The notes beneath the pieces are model-generated. The model had not been told where the DNA came from and did not search any database. It was given only the letters and a program-made list of their open reading frames with translations. Both the position numbers and the translations under genes were made by a program. Positions 8,081 to 15,534 of a stretch of DNA of 64,000 nt are shown one piece after another (the stretch's first letter is position 1; the number at the start of each line of letters is the position of its first letter). The stretch spans positions 2,046,001 to 2,110,000 of the forward strand of contig OZ252290.1 in NCBI GenBank assembly GCA_965250105.1. Direction: 5' to 3'. Origin of the DNA: JBCBSK01 sp965250105 (GTDB lineage: Bacteria; Pseudomonadota; Alphaproteobacteria; Rhizobiales; Tepidamorphaceae).

Positions 8081-9619
8081 GTGCCGCGACGCAGCATCAC
8101 CGACGAGGAAATCGGCCTGATCAAGGCGATGCTCGGGCGCCGGATGCGCAATCGCGACATCCAGTTCTATTTCAACCGGCAGGATCGTCCGGTGAATTCC
8201 GGGCGGATCACTGACATTCGCGATGGAAGCTATGGCCCGGAAGTCGATCAGGCATCGGAAGATGCCCTCGATGCGTTCTTGACAACGTTTCAACCCGCCG
8301 AAATCGGTGTGGTGATCGAGGGTACGCCTGCTGGCCCGCGCTCCATTGCCGAACGAGCGCGCGCCCGGTTCGCTCAGCGCGACGATGGGCACTGGTATCT
8401 CACCGACGGGGAGACATCGGAGCAGGAGTGCAAGGCTGGCTTTGATCCGGCGCGGCTTACCCCAATCATTAAGGCGGTGGCCGCGCTCGCCAACAATCGC
8501 GGCGGATTTATCTTTATCGGCGTGACAAATGACGGTTGTCGGGTGACCGGGTTACCGGATGACAGTTTCGCCAACTTGGACATCGCCGCGCTGTCGGATG
8601 TTGTGAAGACCTATCTCATGCCGACACCGGACTTCTCCAAGCATGAGCTTGACATCGCAGGGCATCGTGTTGGCGTCGTCCATGTGGAGAAGCAAACGCT
8701 CCCACCTGTAATCGTGAAGCGGGACGGTGATGGCCTTCAGGAAAGCGCGATCCTGTTCCGCTACCCCGGCCAATCCGGGCGGATCAAGCCCGATGACCTA
8801 CTTGGCTTACTTCAAGAACGCGATCGGGCAGCGGAAGAACGGCTGCTCGCTGTTGCCGGCCGGGTGTCGAACATTGGGACTGACAAGGCGCTCATCGTCG
8901 ACACGAAGGAAAGCACAATGGACGCTGGTAAGACCCAGATCACGATTGATCGCGCGTTGGCGGACCAGCTTGAGTTCATCCGCGAAGGCGAGTTCGAGGA
9001 GCGCGAGGGTGCGCCAACTCTGAGGTTGATTGGCGACGTTCAAGCCGTCGACGCAACAGGGCAGGTCAGAGAACGCATTGCAGACCGCGCGCTAACGCCC
9101 GATCTTGTGCTGAGAGCCTTCTTGAATCGCGAAGAAGTGGGATCGCCCGTCGAATATGCGCTTTATTCAGCGCATTCGCAGCGTCAGTGGCTGCCCATCT
9201 TCTATTTCGTGTCAGAGAGCGGCAAGTCGGCTGGCGAGGTCGCTACTGAACTCGGCAACACCCACGCATCATATCCGGCAAGCCGCAATGTAGCGGTCGA
9301 GCGCTTAACCGGTCGAAAGACCGCCTATCGCATTAATCCCGGGCGACCAACCGCCCTCGTTGAGAACTTCCTGAACGGTGAGGTACCCGCTTTGGGAATT
9401 GAGCGGGAGGACGGGCCAATCGCGCTCGCAGTTCAGGGGCTTCCAGACGGATTTGCCGAGACCGAGCCACTCTTTGGTCTCTTGCTGGCCATCTATGAGA
9501 GGGCGCAGGGTGACGACCAAAGATCAAGAAACCGTCGAAGCGCGATCTACCGGGCAGCTTGTCGCCTCGACGAGTTGACCTTCAGAACGGCGGACCAGTT
9601 TGCGGAAACGCTAACCTGA
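8081..9619 (+). CDS. HTH plus AlbA_2 (Schlafen-type) ATP-binding domain protein
   Basis: 512 residues from a GTG four bases after the methyltransferase stop, so probably coupled. Residues ~5-55 look like a small HTH (ITDEEIGLIKAML, then GRITDIRDG). Residues ~110-230 match the AlbA_2/Schlafen pattern: QECKAGFD, an AALANNRGGFIFIGV stretch, and a TGLPDD loop. The C-terminal half is not recognised. AlbA_2 proteins are found as transcription regulators and, as Schlafen-like nucleases, in defence loci. Here it ends the four-gene operon, so a role as controller or third effector of the restriction module is likely but inferred. Confidence 0.75.
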   Translation: MPRRSITDEEIGLIKAMLGRRMRNRDIQFYFNRQDRPVNSGRITDIRDGSYGPEVDQASEDALDAFLTTFQPAEIGVVIEGTPAGPRSIAERARARFAQRDDGHWYLTDGETSEQECKAGFDPARLTPIIKAVAALANNRGGFIFIGVTNDGCRVTGLPDDSFANLDIAALSDVVKTYLMPTPDFSKHELDIAGHRVGVVHVEKQTLPPVIVKRDGDGLQESAILFRYPGQSGRIKPDDLLGLLQERDRAAEERLLAVAGRVSNIGTDKALIVDTKESTMDAGKTQITIDRALADQLEFIREGEFEEREGAPTLRLIGDVQAVDATGQVRERIADRALTPDLVLRAFLNREEVGSPVEYALYSAHSQRQWLPIFYFVSESGKSAGEVATELGNTHASYPASRNVAVERLTGRKTAYRINPGRPTALVENFLNGEVPALGIEREDGPIALAVQGLPDGFAETEPLFGLLLAIYERAQGDDQRSRNRRSAIYRAACRLDELTFRTADQFAETLT

Positions 9620-9802
9620 CACTGGTGATCCCCTCTTTCACCCCTACGCGCGCGGGCGCCCAAGGCCCGTCGCGTTTCAGCAGGTTTCCTACAGCTTCTT
9701 CGTCTTGGATGCCGATCGACATTCCTAGATAACTCGATGATTTTTCGAGTCTTTTCCAGCTTTCATACCTATGTTGGTTCGAGGCCTGAAAGGAGGTCTC
9801 GC

Positions 9803-10969
9803 ATGCCCAATCTACGTCTGACGCGTCAGTCCGTTGACGCGCTTCCCTTCACCGAGAACGGACAAGTCCTCTATCGCGACACGCTTTTGCCAGGCTTCGG
9901 CCTGAGGGTCGGGCGGCAGTCCAAGGTTTACTTCGCCGAGGGGCAAGTCGGCCGTCGGACACGCCGAGTCACCATCGGCCGCGCCGATCTGTTCGCTGCC
10001 GACATCGCCCGCAAAAAGGCGCTCACGCTGTTGGGCGAGATGGCCGAAGGACGCGACCCCCACGCCGACAAGAAGCAGGGCGCCGAAGCCACAGTGACGC
10101 TGGCCAAAGCATTCGACGCGTTCTTTGCGGCGCGCCCGCACCTGTCGCCACACACTGTACTGAACTATTCGCGTACCGCTGAGACTTATCTGAAGGGTTG
10201 GCGCAGGAAGCCGATGGACGCGATCACGCGGCAGATGGTGCTCAAGCGCCATCAGGAGCTTTCGACACAGATCGGCAATACCACGGCCAACAACGTCATG
10301 CGGCACCTGCGGTCGGTCTACAATTTCACGGCTGCGACCCACGATGAGTTTCCGCCCAACCCCGTGACGATCCTGACGCAGGCGCGTGCGTGGCACCGCG
10401 AGAAGCGACGGCAGACGGTAGTGACCGCGCAGGAGCTTCCCCTGTGGTGGAAGGCAGTCATGGCCGAGCCGGAGTATTCCCGCGATTTCCTTTTGATGGC
10501 GCTCTTCACCGGCATGCGCCGAGGGGAACTGATGGCGCTGCGCTGGGACAATGTCGATCTAGCCGCTCGGACGCTTCACCTGCCCAAGACCAAGAACGGC
10601 GATCCATTGAACCTGCCGCTCTCGACCTACCTTGAGGACCTGCTGACCGAGCGCAAGAGGGGCGCGAACAGCTCGCCCTACGTGTTCCCCGGACCGGGCA
10701 AGGATGGACACCTGATCGAGACCAAGAAGTTCCTTAAGCGCGTTGAGGCCGGCTCCGGGGTCAAGTTCACGCTGCACGATCTCCGGCGCACTTTTATCAC
10801 CATCGCCGAGAGTCTCGACGTTCCGTACTATGCCCTGAAGCGCTTGCTGAACCATCGCGCCAGTGGCGACGTGACGGGCGGTTACATCGTGGTGAACGCC
10901 GAAAGACTGCGGGGGCCGGTGGAGCAGGTGGCGCAGAAGATATTGGAACTCGCCAACATCGCTGACTGA
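9803..10969 (+). CDS. int: Tyrosine site-specific integrase of the element
   Basis: 388 residues. The ATG at 9803 follows AAGGAGG by six bases, much better than the upstream in-frame start. The N-terminus (MPNLRLTRQSVDALP) has the arm-binding DUF4102-like fold of tRNA-targeting integrases. The catalytic set is complete: Arg239 in TGMRRGEL, His325-x-x-Arg328 in HDLRRTF, His351 in LNHRAS, and Tyr361 in TGGYI. It should recombine the CATTACGAAT core in tRNA-Thr with the element's attP, using the CCCTACTA repeats as arm sites. Unusually it lies in the middle of the element rather than at an end, separating cargo from replication genes. Confidence 0.95.
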   Translation: MPNLRLTRQSVDALPFTENGQVLYRDTLLPGFGLRVGRQSKVYFAEGQVGRRTRRVTIGRADLFAADIARKKALTLLGEMAEGRDPHADKKQGAEATVTLAKAFDAFFAARPHLSPHTVLNYSRTAETYLKGWRRKPMDAITRQMVLKRHQELSTQIGNTTANNVMRHLRSVYNFTAATHDEFPPNPVTILTQARAWHREKRRQTVVTAQELPLWWKAVMAEPEYSRDFLLMALFTGMRRGELMALRWDNVDLAARTLHLPKTKNGDPLNLPLSTYLEDLLTERKRGANSSPYVFPGPGKDGHLIETKKFLKRVEAGSGVKFTLHDLRRTFITIAESLDVPYYALKRLLNHRASGDVTGGYIVVNAERLRGPVEQVAQKILELANIAD

Positions 10970-11312
10970 AAGCGTACGCACGCACGCACATCCTTGGAGA
11001 GTTTTGGACGCGCTTGGACGAACCGAACAACAGGCAACGTTAGCCTTGAAGCCCACGCCAATGAGCCATAGCATAGTCAATGCTTGGAACAGCATTCCGC
11101 CGAAGAGTAATCGGCTCTGACGAGTGACAGACCTTAAATCAGAGATTGGCTCTCTGAGAGGCCGGTAGCAGTCCGGGTCCAGGCCGGCGGGATCGGAAGC
11201 GTGGTGATCCCTTAAAGAAACGTCAGGTGTCCGCCATAGTGCGGATCAGCCCAACGCCGCAGCCATTCATCCAGAACTTGCACAGCGTGCGCGCGCCTAT
11301 GCTCGCGCAACG

Positions 11313-11325
11313 CTCCATTATGGAG
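11313..11325. promoter_or_regulatory. Palindrome enclosing the Shine-Dalgarno of the AlpA-like gene
   Basis: CTCCAT-T-ATGGAG is a perfect odd palindrome, and its right arm contains the GGAG that serves the ATG at 11334. It could be a repressor operator or a small hairpin that hides the ribosome site. The rest of 10970-11333 has no convincing ORF. It holds three CTTGGA motifs (around 10993, 11014 and 11078) of unknown meaning and a short ACGC run just after the integrase stop. Confidence 0.45.
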
Positions 11326-11333
11326 ATGGCCCG

Positions 11334-11582
11334 ATGGCGATCATCAAGAAAAAGAAGGCTGCGCCCGTTGGTGCGGCGTCACCCAAGACGATCATAAAAC
11401 TTCTCTGCACAAAGGAAGTCGCGCGAATAGCGAATCTAAGCACTTCGTTTTTCGAAAAGGCCAGGTGTCGAGGCGAGGGCCCGCCCTGGATCAAGATCGG
11501 CGGCAGTGTCCGATACCGAGAGGACGAATTTTTCAGCTGGCTTGAAACCGGCCGCGTGACCGGAGGGGCGCGCCATGACTAG
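11334..11582 (+). CDS. AlpA/excisionase-like helix-turn-helix protein
   Basis: 82 residues with a lysine-rich start and a MerR-like winged HTH: KLLCTKEVARIANLS, then PPWIKIGGSVRYREDE and FFSWL. This KEVA...GPP..KIG..VRY..E...WL pattern is typical of AlpA/Xis-type proteins of integrative elements, which direct excision or activate the integrase. Its last 8 bases overlap the primase-helicase start, so the two are coupled. The palindrome over its Shine-Dalgarno suggests tight control. Confidence 0.8.
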   Translation: MAIIKKKKAAPVGAASPKTIIKLLCTKEVARIANLSTSFFEKARCRGEGPPWIKIGGSVRYREDEFFSWLETGRVTGGARHD

Positions 11583-14181
11583 GCAAAGCGATACCGACAA
11601 TCTGGTCGCAGACATCGCCGGAGCGGTCAAGTTTCTTCAGTGGATTTCGCCCGAAGGCCCCCACCGTATCGAGACCATCGCCAGCGAAGGAAAGGCCGCT
11701 CTAAAGTCGGCGACTTTCCGCAGCGGCCAGGAACCCGCGTTGGAGGAGTTCATCTCCGCGCGAAACGCGATGCAGAAAAGGGAGAATGTTTACTTCCTTT
11801 CCTGCGCGCCGTTCTTGGACGGTGACAGCCGGACCAAGGCCAACATCCGCGCTACCGACGTGTTGCAGACGGATATCGATGTGAAGGTAGACGACGGCGA
11901 TGAAGCCGAGCAGCTAGACCGTATGGTCGGTGCGCTGCTCGACGAGAAGCTGAGGCCCAAGGGCATACCAGTGCCAACGGCTGTGTGCTTCACCAGTGGC
12001 GGATACCAAGCCTTCTGGAAACTGGCGGAGCCCATCGATCCGGCACTTGCCGAGGAACTGAACTATAGTCTGTTGTTCGCTTTGGATGGCGATCTTGGGA
12101 CCTATGACGTTGGTCATCTGATGCGGCTGCCGTTCACGGTGAACTGGCTCAATGAAAAGAAGCGACAGCGCGGTCGGAAGCCGGCACTGGCGTGGCTCTT
12201 CGAGCCCGCGAACTTCGATAAGCCGCCCGTCCTTTACCGGGTAGACGACTTCAAGATGCGTCGCCGGAAACCCGGTTCGGAGTCTGCCAACATTACAAGC
12301 GCGCTGGACGTCACCACCGTGGGCGAGCCGGAGCCGCTTCCGGACGACCTGACCGACATTTTTCCCGGCGACCCCAAATGGGCGCAGGTGCTCATGACAG
12401 GCGAGAACCCTCCGGATCAGTCGTACCCCAGCCGCTCGGAACTGGTGCACGCGTTCAATATCCGCATGCTCTCGCACGGCATGAAGCCGGGGCACCTGCT
12501 ATCGATCCTCACAACTAAGGACTACGGCATAAGTGCCCATGTGTTGGACCAGCCCAAGCCGATGGACTACGCCAAGCGGCAGGTGGCTCGGGCACAAGCC
12601 TATCTCGGCCAAGGTGGCAGCGAGGCGGATGCGGACGGAAAACCAGAAATTTTTGTCTTGCCCGGTCGGCTACCCTTCGCGGTAAGCAGTGCGGAGCAGG
12701 CACTGATAGGGGCGGACGTGCCTGTCTACCAGCGGTACGATTCGGTCGTGCGGGTTCTGCGATTGCCGGATGGCAACGCCGAGGACGGCATTCGCCGGGC
12801 GAACGGCGCGCTGATCATGAAGCCGGTTGAGGCGGCATGGCTGCGCGAACAGTTCGCCATCACCGCCCGCTGGGTGAAGCTCAATGTCAAAGGCAAAAAG
12901 GTTGCCTGCGACCCGCCGCCGGAAGCAGCGAATTTCTACCTCGCGCGCGCGGGCGAGTGGAACGTGCCGTTTCTGCAGGCCATAACCCAGATCCCGACCC
13001 TGCGGGTCGACGGCACTATTCTGCAACAGCCAGGTTATGATCCAAGCTCGGCGATCTTGTATGACCCTGGACCGGTGGAGTTCCCGCTTGTGCCGGAGCA
13101 TCCGAACCGAGAACAGGCGGCGGAAGCCCTCGAAATACTGGAGCGCCCATTCCGGGAGTTCTGCTTCGCAGCGCCTGTAGACAAAAGCGTCGCGCTAGCA
13201 GCGGTGCTCACCGCGCTGGTGCGGCGCATGTTTCCGTCGGCACCGTTGTTCGTGATCGAGGCGCCGGTGGCCGGTACTGGCAAGTCGCTATTCTGCGAGG
13301 CGCTCGGCATTATCGCCATGGGTCACAAGCCGGCGATGATGTCTCAGGGCAAGACGGCCGAGGAACAGGAAAAACGTCTGTCCGCTGTTCTGTTGGCCGG
13401 CGATCCGGTCGTCGTCTTGGACAATTGCGACCGGCCCATCGAGGGCGACTTTCTTTGCTCTATGCTAACTCAGGAGTGGGTCCGACCTCGCTTGCTGGGC
13501 AAGACCAAGGTGCTCCGCTTGCCCACGCGCAACCTTGTTCTAGCCACCGGCAACAATCCGGAGGTCGCAGGCGACGTCACGCGGCGTACGCTCAAATGCC
13601 GCCTGGATGCGAAGGTCGAACGGCCGGATCAGGTCCAGTTCGATTTCGACCCACGGGACGAGGCCTACGCTGATCGGGCCAAGCTCGTCGTCGCCGGGCT
13701 AACGGTCATGCGAGCCTATATCGCTGCTGGACAACCCCAGCCGCTCGATAAGATCGGTTCGTTCGAGCAGTGGAACATCGTGCGCGAGGCGCTGGTGTGG
13801 CTTGGGCGACCCGATCCGGCCGAAGCCCGCGAACAGATCTTCGACGACGATCCCCGAAAGGGCGAACTGATCGACCTTTTACGCTTATGGTGGAAGGCTT
13901 TCGAAGATCGGCCGCTGACCCTCTCCGAACTTGCGGCGATGCACGAGAACGGCGGCCGCACCGGTGCCGCAGAGGTCGTGACCGAACTCATGGCGAAGAC
14001 GCGATACAATGTGTTCAACACCAGGAGCATCGGCAAGTATCTCTCCACGCAAATAGATCGTATCGCCGGCGGGTTGGTGCTGAAGTCAGAAAAGGACCCA
14101 TCCGGCGTGAAACGCTATCGGGTGCTGGAGGTTGCTCGGCTAGGAGACGTGGAACCGTCGGACAGCAGACTACCGTTCTGA
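11575..14181 (+). CDS. Primase-helicase (RepB-like primase fused to AAA+/SF3-like ATPase)
   Basis: 868 residues. The N-terminal third has an archaeo-eukaryotic primase-like signature: acidic TDIDV near residue 100, SGGYQAFWKL near 142, and GHLMRLPFTVNW near 181, as in RepB-like primases of plasmids and islands. The C-terminal half has a P-loop (AGTGKS near 567-572), Walker B VVVLDNCD near 612-619 and a sensor-like LATGNN near 658. Together they suggest a P4-alpha-like replication protein that primes and unwinds the excised element. Just downstream is a hairpin and repeat region that could be its origin. The function is inferred from domain layout. Confidence 0.75.
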   Translation: MTRQSDTDNLVADIAGAVKFLQWISPEGPHRIETIASEGKAALKSATFRSGQEPALEEFISARNAMQKRENVYFLSCAPFLDGDSRTKANIRATDVLQTDIDVKVDDGDEAEQLDRMVGALLDEKLRPKGIPVPTAVCFTSGGYQAFWKLAEPIDPALAEELNYSLLFALDGDLGTYDVGHLMRLPFTVNWLNEKKRQRGRKPALAWLFEPANFDKPPVLYRVDDFKMRRRKPGSESANITSALDVTTVGEPEPLPDDLTDIFPGDPKWAQVLMTGENPPDQSYPSRSELVHAFNIRMLSHGMKPGHLLSILTTKDYGISAHVLDQPKPMDYAKRQVARAQAYLGQGGSEADADGKPEIFVLPGRLPFAVSSAEQALIGADVPVYQRYDSVVRVLRLPDGNAEDGIRRANGALIMKPVEAAWLREQFAITARWVKLNVKGKKVACDPPPEAANFYLARAGEWNVPFLQAITQIPTLRVDGTILQQPGYDPSSAILYDPGPVEFPLVPEHPNREQAAEALEILERPFREFCFAAPVDKSVALAAVLTALVRRMFPSAPLFVIEAPVAGTGKSLFCEALGIIAMGHKPAMMSQGKTAEEQEKRLSAVLLAGDPVVVLDNCDRPIEGDFLCSMLTQEWVRPRLLGKTKVLRLPTRNLVLATGNNPEVAGDVTRRTLKCRLDAKVERPDQVQFDFDPRDEAYADRAKLVVAGLTVMRAYIAAGQPQPLDKIGSFEQWNIVREALVWLGRPDPAEAREQIFDDDPRKGELIDLLRLWWKAFEDRPLTLSELAAMHENGGRTGAAEVVTELMAKTRYNVFNTRSIGKYLSTQIDRIAGGLVLKSEKDPSGVKRYRVLEVARLGDVEPSDSRLPF

Positions 14182-14238
14182 CCCACGAGGCCGACAGGGC
14201 AAATTGGCAGAGTGAAGTTCTGACTATCTCCGTGTGCC

Positions 14239-14339
14239 GGGTTTGGCAGGGTTTAACGGGTTTGTGGGGGCTGTTGCCGCTGGAATTATGGTAACAGCCC
14301 ATTTTGCCGGTGCCGGACGCCGGCAAACCCTACAAACCC
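14239..14339. repeat. Iteron-like GGGTTT repeats and two strong hairpins, candidate origin
   Basis: Three GGGTTT units (14239, 14249, 14258) spaced 9-10 bases apart are mirrored by AAACCC at 14325 and 14334. Between them are an 11-bp stem, GGGCTGTTGCC/GGTAACAGCCC (14268-14278, 14290-14300, one G-T pair), and an 8-bp stem, TTTGCCGG/CCGGCAAA (14303-14310, 14320-14327). ACGGGTTTGT(G/A)GGG also recurs in inverted orientation across the region. It lies directly after the primase-helicase, so a replication origin is plausible. A transcription terminator is the main alternative, but no T-run follows. Confidence 0.5.
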
Positions 14340-14468
14340 GTCAAAACCAGGCAGGCGGAAACTTGCCTGCGCAAGCGCCATAGCCGTCCGAGGTGCCTTG
14401 CAGGTGGTGCGTGGATGGGTTGCCGTGGGTTTACCCCAAACCGGACCCCAGAGGAGGCGTGAGCCTGC

Positions 14469-14807
14469 CTATATCCGGCCATTTTGGCCTTGCTGCTCTG
14501 AAGCGTCGCTACCTGGGCTTTCGAGCAACAGTAACGTGGGCTGCTGCTCTAGCTCCGGGCCGTACCGGCGAACATGGAGGTGGCCGAAGTCGTCGCGGTG
14601 GATCGTGTAGGCGAGATCGCCGGAGATGAGTTTTTCCGCTTGTTTGGCGGCGAGGCGGTAGCGCAGGAAAACGGCGGACAGACCGAGACCGGAAGCGAGC
14701 GGCACGACGAGCCATGCGAACTTCATCCAGTCGGACAGCGACTGGTACGTGTCGAAGAAATCCTGCCAGAAATTGTAATCGTCCAAGGTCGTTCCACTCC
14801 ACGCCAA
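14469..14807 (-). CDS. Small inner-membrane protein of integrative elements, function unknown
   Basis: Up to 112 residues. The N-terminal FWQDFFDTYQSLSDWMKFAWL motif is, to my knowledge, recurrent in small proteins of proteobacterial islands. One membrane segment covers WLVVPLASGLGLSAVFL, followed by a basic loop (RYRLAAKQAEK) and a soluble tail of about 60 residues. The outermost start is TTG at 14807; another TTG at 14786 (giving MDDYNFWQ) has GGAG upstream and may be the real one. It diverges from the XRE gene over a shared promoter region. Role unknown. Confidence 0.6.
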   Translation of the reverse strand: MAWSGTTLDDYNFWQDFFDTYQSLSDWMKFAWLVVPLASGLGLSAVFLRYRLAAKQAEKLISGDLAYTIHRDDFGHLHVRRYGPELEQQPTLLLLESPGSDASEQQGQNGRI

Positions 14808-14814
14808 TGGAACA

Positions 14815-14865
14815 CTAATAACCTAAAATGGGATAATCCGAAACTGGGATTACAGGTCGAGCTTC
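14815..14865. promoter_or_regulatory. Divergent promoter region with GGATAATCC operator-like palindrome
   Basis: This AT-rich gap separates the small membrane protein (minus) from the XRE regulator (plus). It contains GGAT-A-ATCC, a perfect odd palindrome, followed after about ten bases by a related half site GGGATTA. XRE proteins usually bind short palindromes between divergent genes, so it is a candidate operator for the adjacent regulator. Assigned from position and symmetry only. Confidence 0.4.
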
Positions 14866-14879
14866 TTGAAGTGGAAGCT

Positions 14880-15134
14880 ATGACCAAGAGCCTACACACC
14901 GCTCAATATGCTGCACTGATCCGTGTCTTGGTTGATGCGCGGAAAGAGAGCGGGCTTACGCAGCAGGAAGTTGCCGATCGGCTGGGAAAACCGCAGTCTT
15001 ACATCGCCAAGCTTGAAGGCGGCGAACGGCGTCTAGACGTTGTGGAGTTTGTCGCGCTCGTGAACGCGATGAATTCGGAACCCGCAGCACTCTTTGCTCA
15101 CCTTCTCGGCGCGCTCGAAACCGCTGGGGATTAA
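14880..15134 (+). CDS. XRE-family transcription regulator
   Basis: 84 residues starting at ATG 14880. A canonical lambda-repressor-type HTH occupies residues ~12-66: LVDARKESGLTQQEVADRL, then QSYIAKLEGGERRLD and VVEFVALVNAM. There is no extra sensing domain. It is the last protein gene before the element's right end and diverges from a small membrane protein, which suggests control of that pair or of the element's excision and replication genes. The Shine-Dalgarno is weak. Confidence 0.85.
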   Translation: MTKSLHTAQYAALIRVLVDARKESGLTQQEVADRLGKPQSYIAKLEGGERRLDVVEFVALVNAMNSEPAALFAHLLGALETAGD

Positions 15135-15204
15135 TAGTGCAAAAAATCAGCCCGCTGAACCAGGCTTGTTATCTCGATTATGATTGAAGTATCAGACGGT
15201 TGGG

Positions 15205-15280
15205 TGGTGCCGCTTGTCAGACTTGAACTGACGACCCCGTCATTACGAATGACGTGCTCTACCAACTGAGCTAAAGCGGC
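15205..15280 (-). tRNA. tRNA-Thr(CGT), intact, carried by the element
   Basis: A 76-base minus-strand gene with CCA encoded. Acceptor GCCGCTT pairs with AAGCGGC; the D arm has GCTC/GAGC with AGTTGGTA; the anticodon stem is CGTCA/TGACG with loop TTCGTAA (anticodon CGT, reads ACG); the T arm is GTCAG/CTGAC around TTCAAGT. It differs from the reconstructed host tRNA-Thr in the acceptor and T stems but shares 33 identical bases from the core through the D arm. It lies inside the right junction and should supply the tRNA lost by insertion. The host tRNA promoter 170 bases upstream may read into it. Confidence 0.93.
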
Positions 15281-15298
15281 TCACCAGACGCAGGGCTG

Positions 15299-15317
15299 CA
15301 CTACTATAGCCCTACTA
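15299..15317. repeat. CCCTACTA repeat, candidate integrase arm site (right)
   Basis: CCCTACTA at 15310-15317 with a CACTACTA variant at 15299-15306, about 60 bases inside the right core. It matches the octamer repeated four times near the left core, supporting a two-arm attP layout. Apart from this, 15281-15376 shows nothing recognisable. Confidence 0.55.
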
Positions 15318-15376
15318 TTTCAAACTCGTTTCTGCCAACTCGTTGGCTTCACACCACATTTGCGAGCGGACCCGCA

Positions 15377-15416
15377 CATTACGAATGACGTGCTCTACCA
15401 ACTGAGCTAGTGCGGC
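15377..15416 (-). pseudogene. 5' half of host tRNA-Thr(CGT), cut at the right island junction
   Basis: The minus strand reads GCCGCAC, TA, the D arm and the anticodon 5' stem and loop up to the core, then continues into TGCGGGTCCGC, which cannot complete a tRNA. Its acceptor strand pairs with the 3' half at 369-414. The core CATTACGAAT is at 15377-15386. This half keeps the original upstream promoter region. Confidence 0.85.
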
Positions 15417-15450
15417 AAGCCATGAGCCCATGTCATCACGGCAGGCGCCC

Positions 15451-15479
15451 GACATAGCGGTTGCCCGGCGCTTTGACAA
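15451..15479 (-). promoter_or_regulatory. Candidate promoter of the disrupted tRNA-Thr
   Basis: On the minus strand TTGTCA (15479-15474) and TATGTC (15456-15451) are separated by 17 bases, the normal sigma-70 spacing, and lie 35 bases before the tRNA 5' end. Transcription from here would pass through the broken 5' half and on into the intact island tRNA. The -10 box is a weak match. Confidence 0.45.
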
Positions 15480-15534
15480 GCGGCGCGTCGTGCTAACAGC
15501 TCTCTCACAAGACGCCGCGCCCGGCACCGGGCGA

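Larger units (their letters stand above)
405..15386. mobile_element. Integrative element inserted in the anticodon loop of tRNA-Thr(CGT)
   Basis: About 15 kb bounded by direct repeats of CATTACGAAT at 405-414 and 15377-15386, each fused to one half of the same host tRNA-Thr gene. It encodes a tyrosine integrase, an AlpA/excisionase-like protein, a primase-helicase, an XRE regulator, a small membrane protein, its own tRNA-Thr(CGT) and a restriction-modification-type cargo. No phage structural gene, relaxase or type IV secretion gene is seen, so it resembles a satellite or integrative mobilisable element that depends on a helper for transfer. The host genes on either side (soxG; hemY) are unrelated to it. 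Confidence 0.85.

Noticed and set aside
14015..14326. Short minus-strand frame over the end of the primase gene
   Set aside because: It overlaps the primase-helicase C-terminus and the hairpin region, with no family match and no ribosome site.
369..15416. A permuted or split tRNA gene with functional halves
   Set aside because: The halves are separated by a mobile element with integrase and att repeats, and an intact tRNA of the same anticodon is present, so insertion is the simpler explanation.
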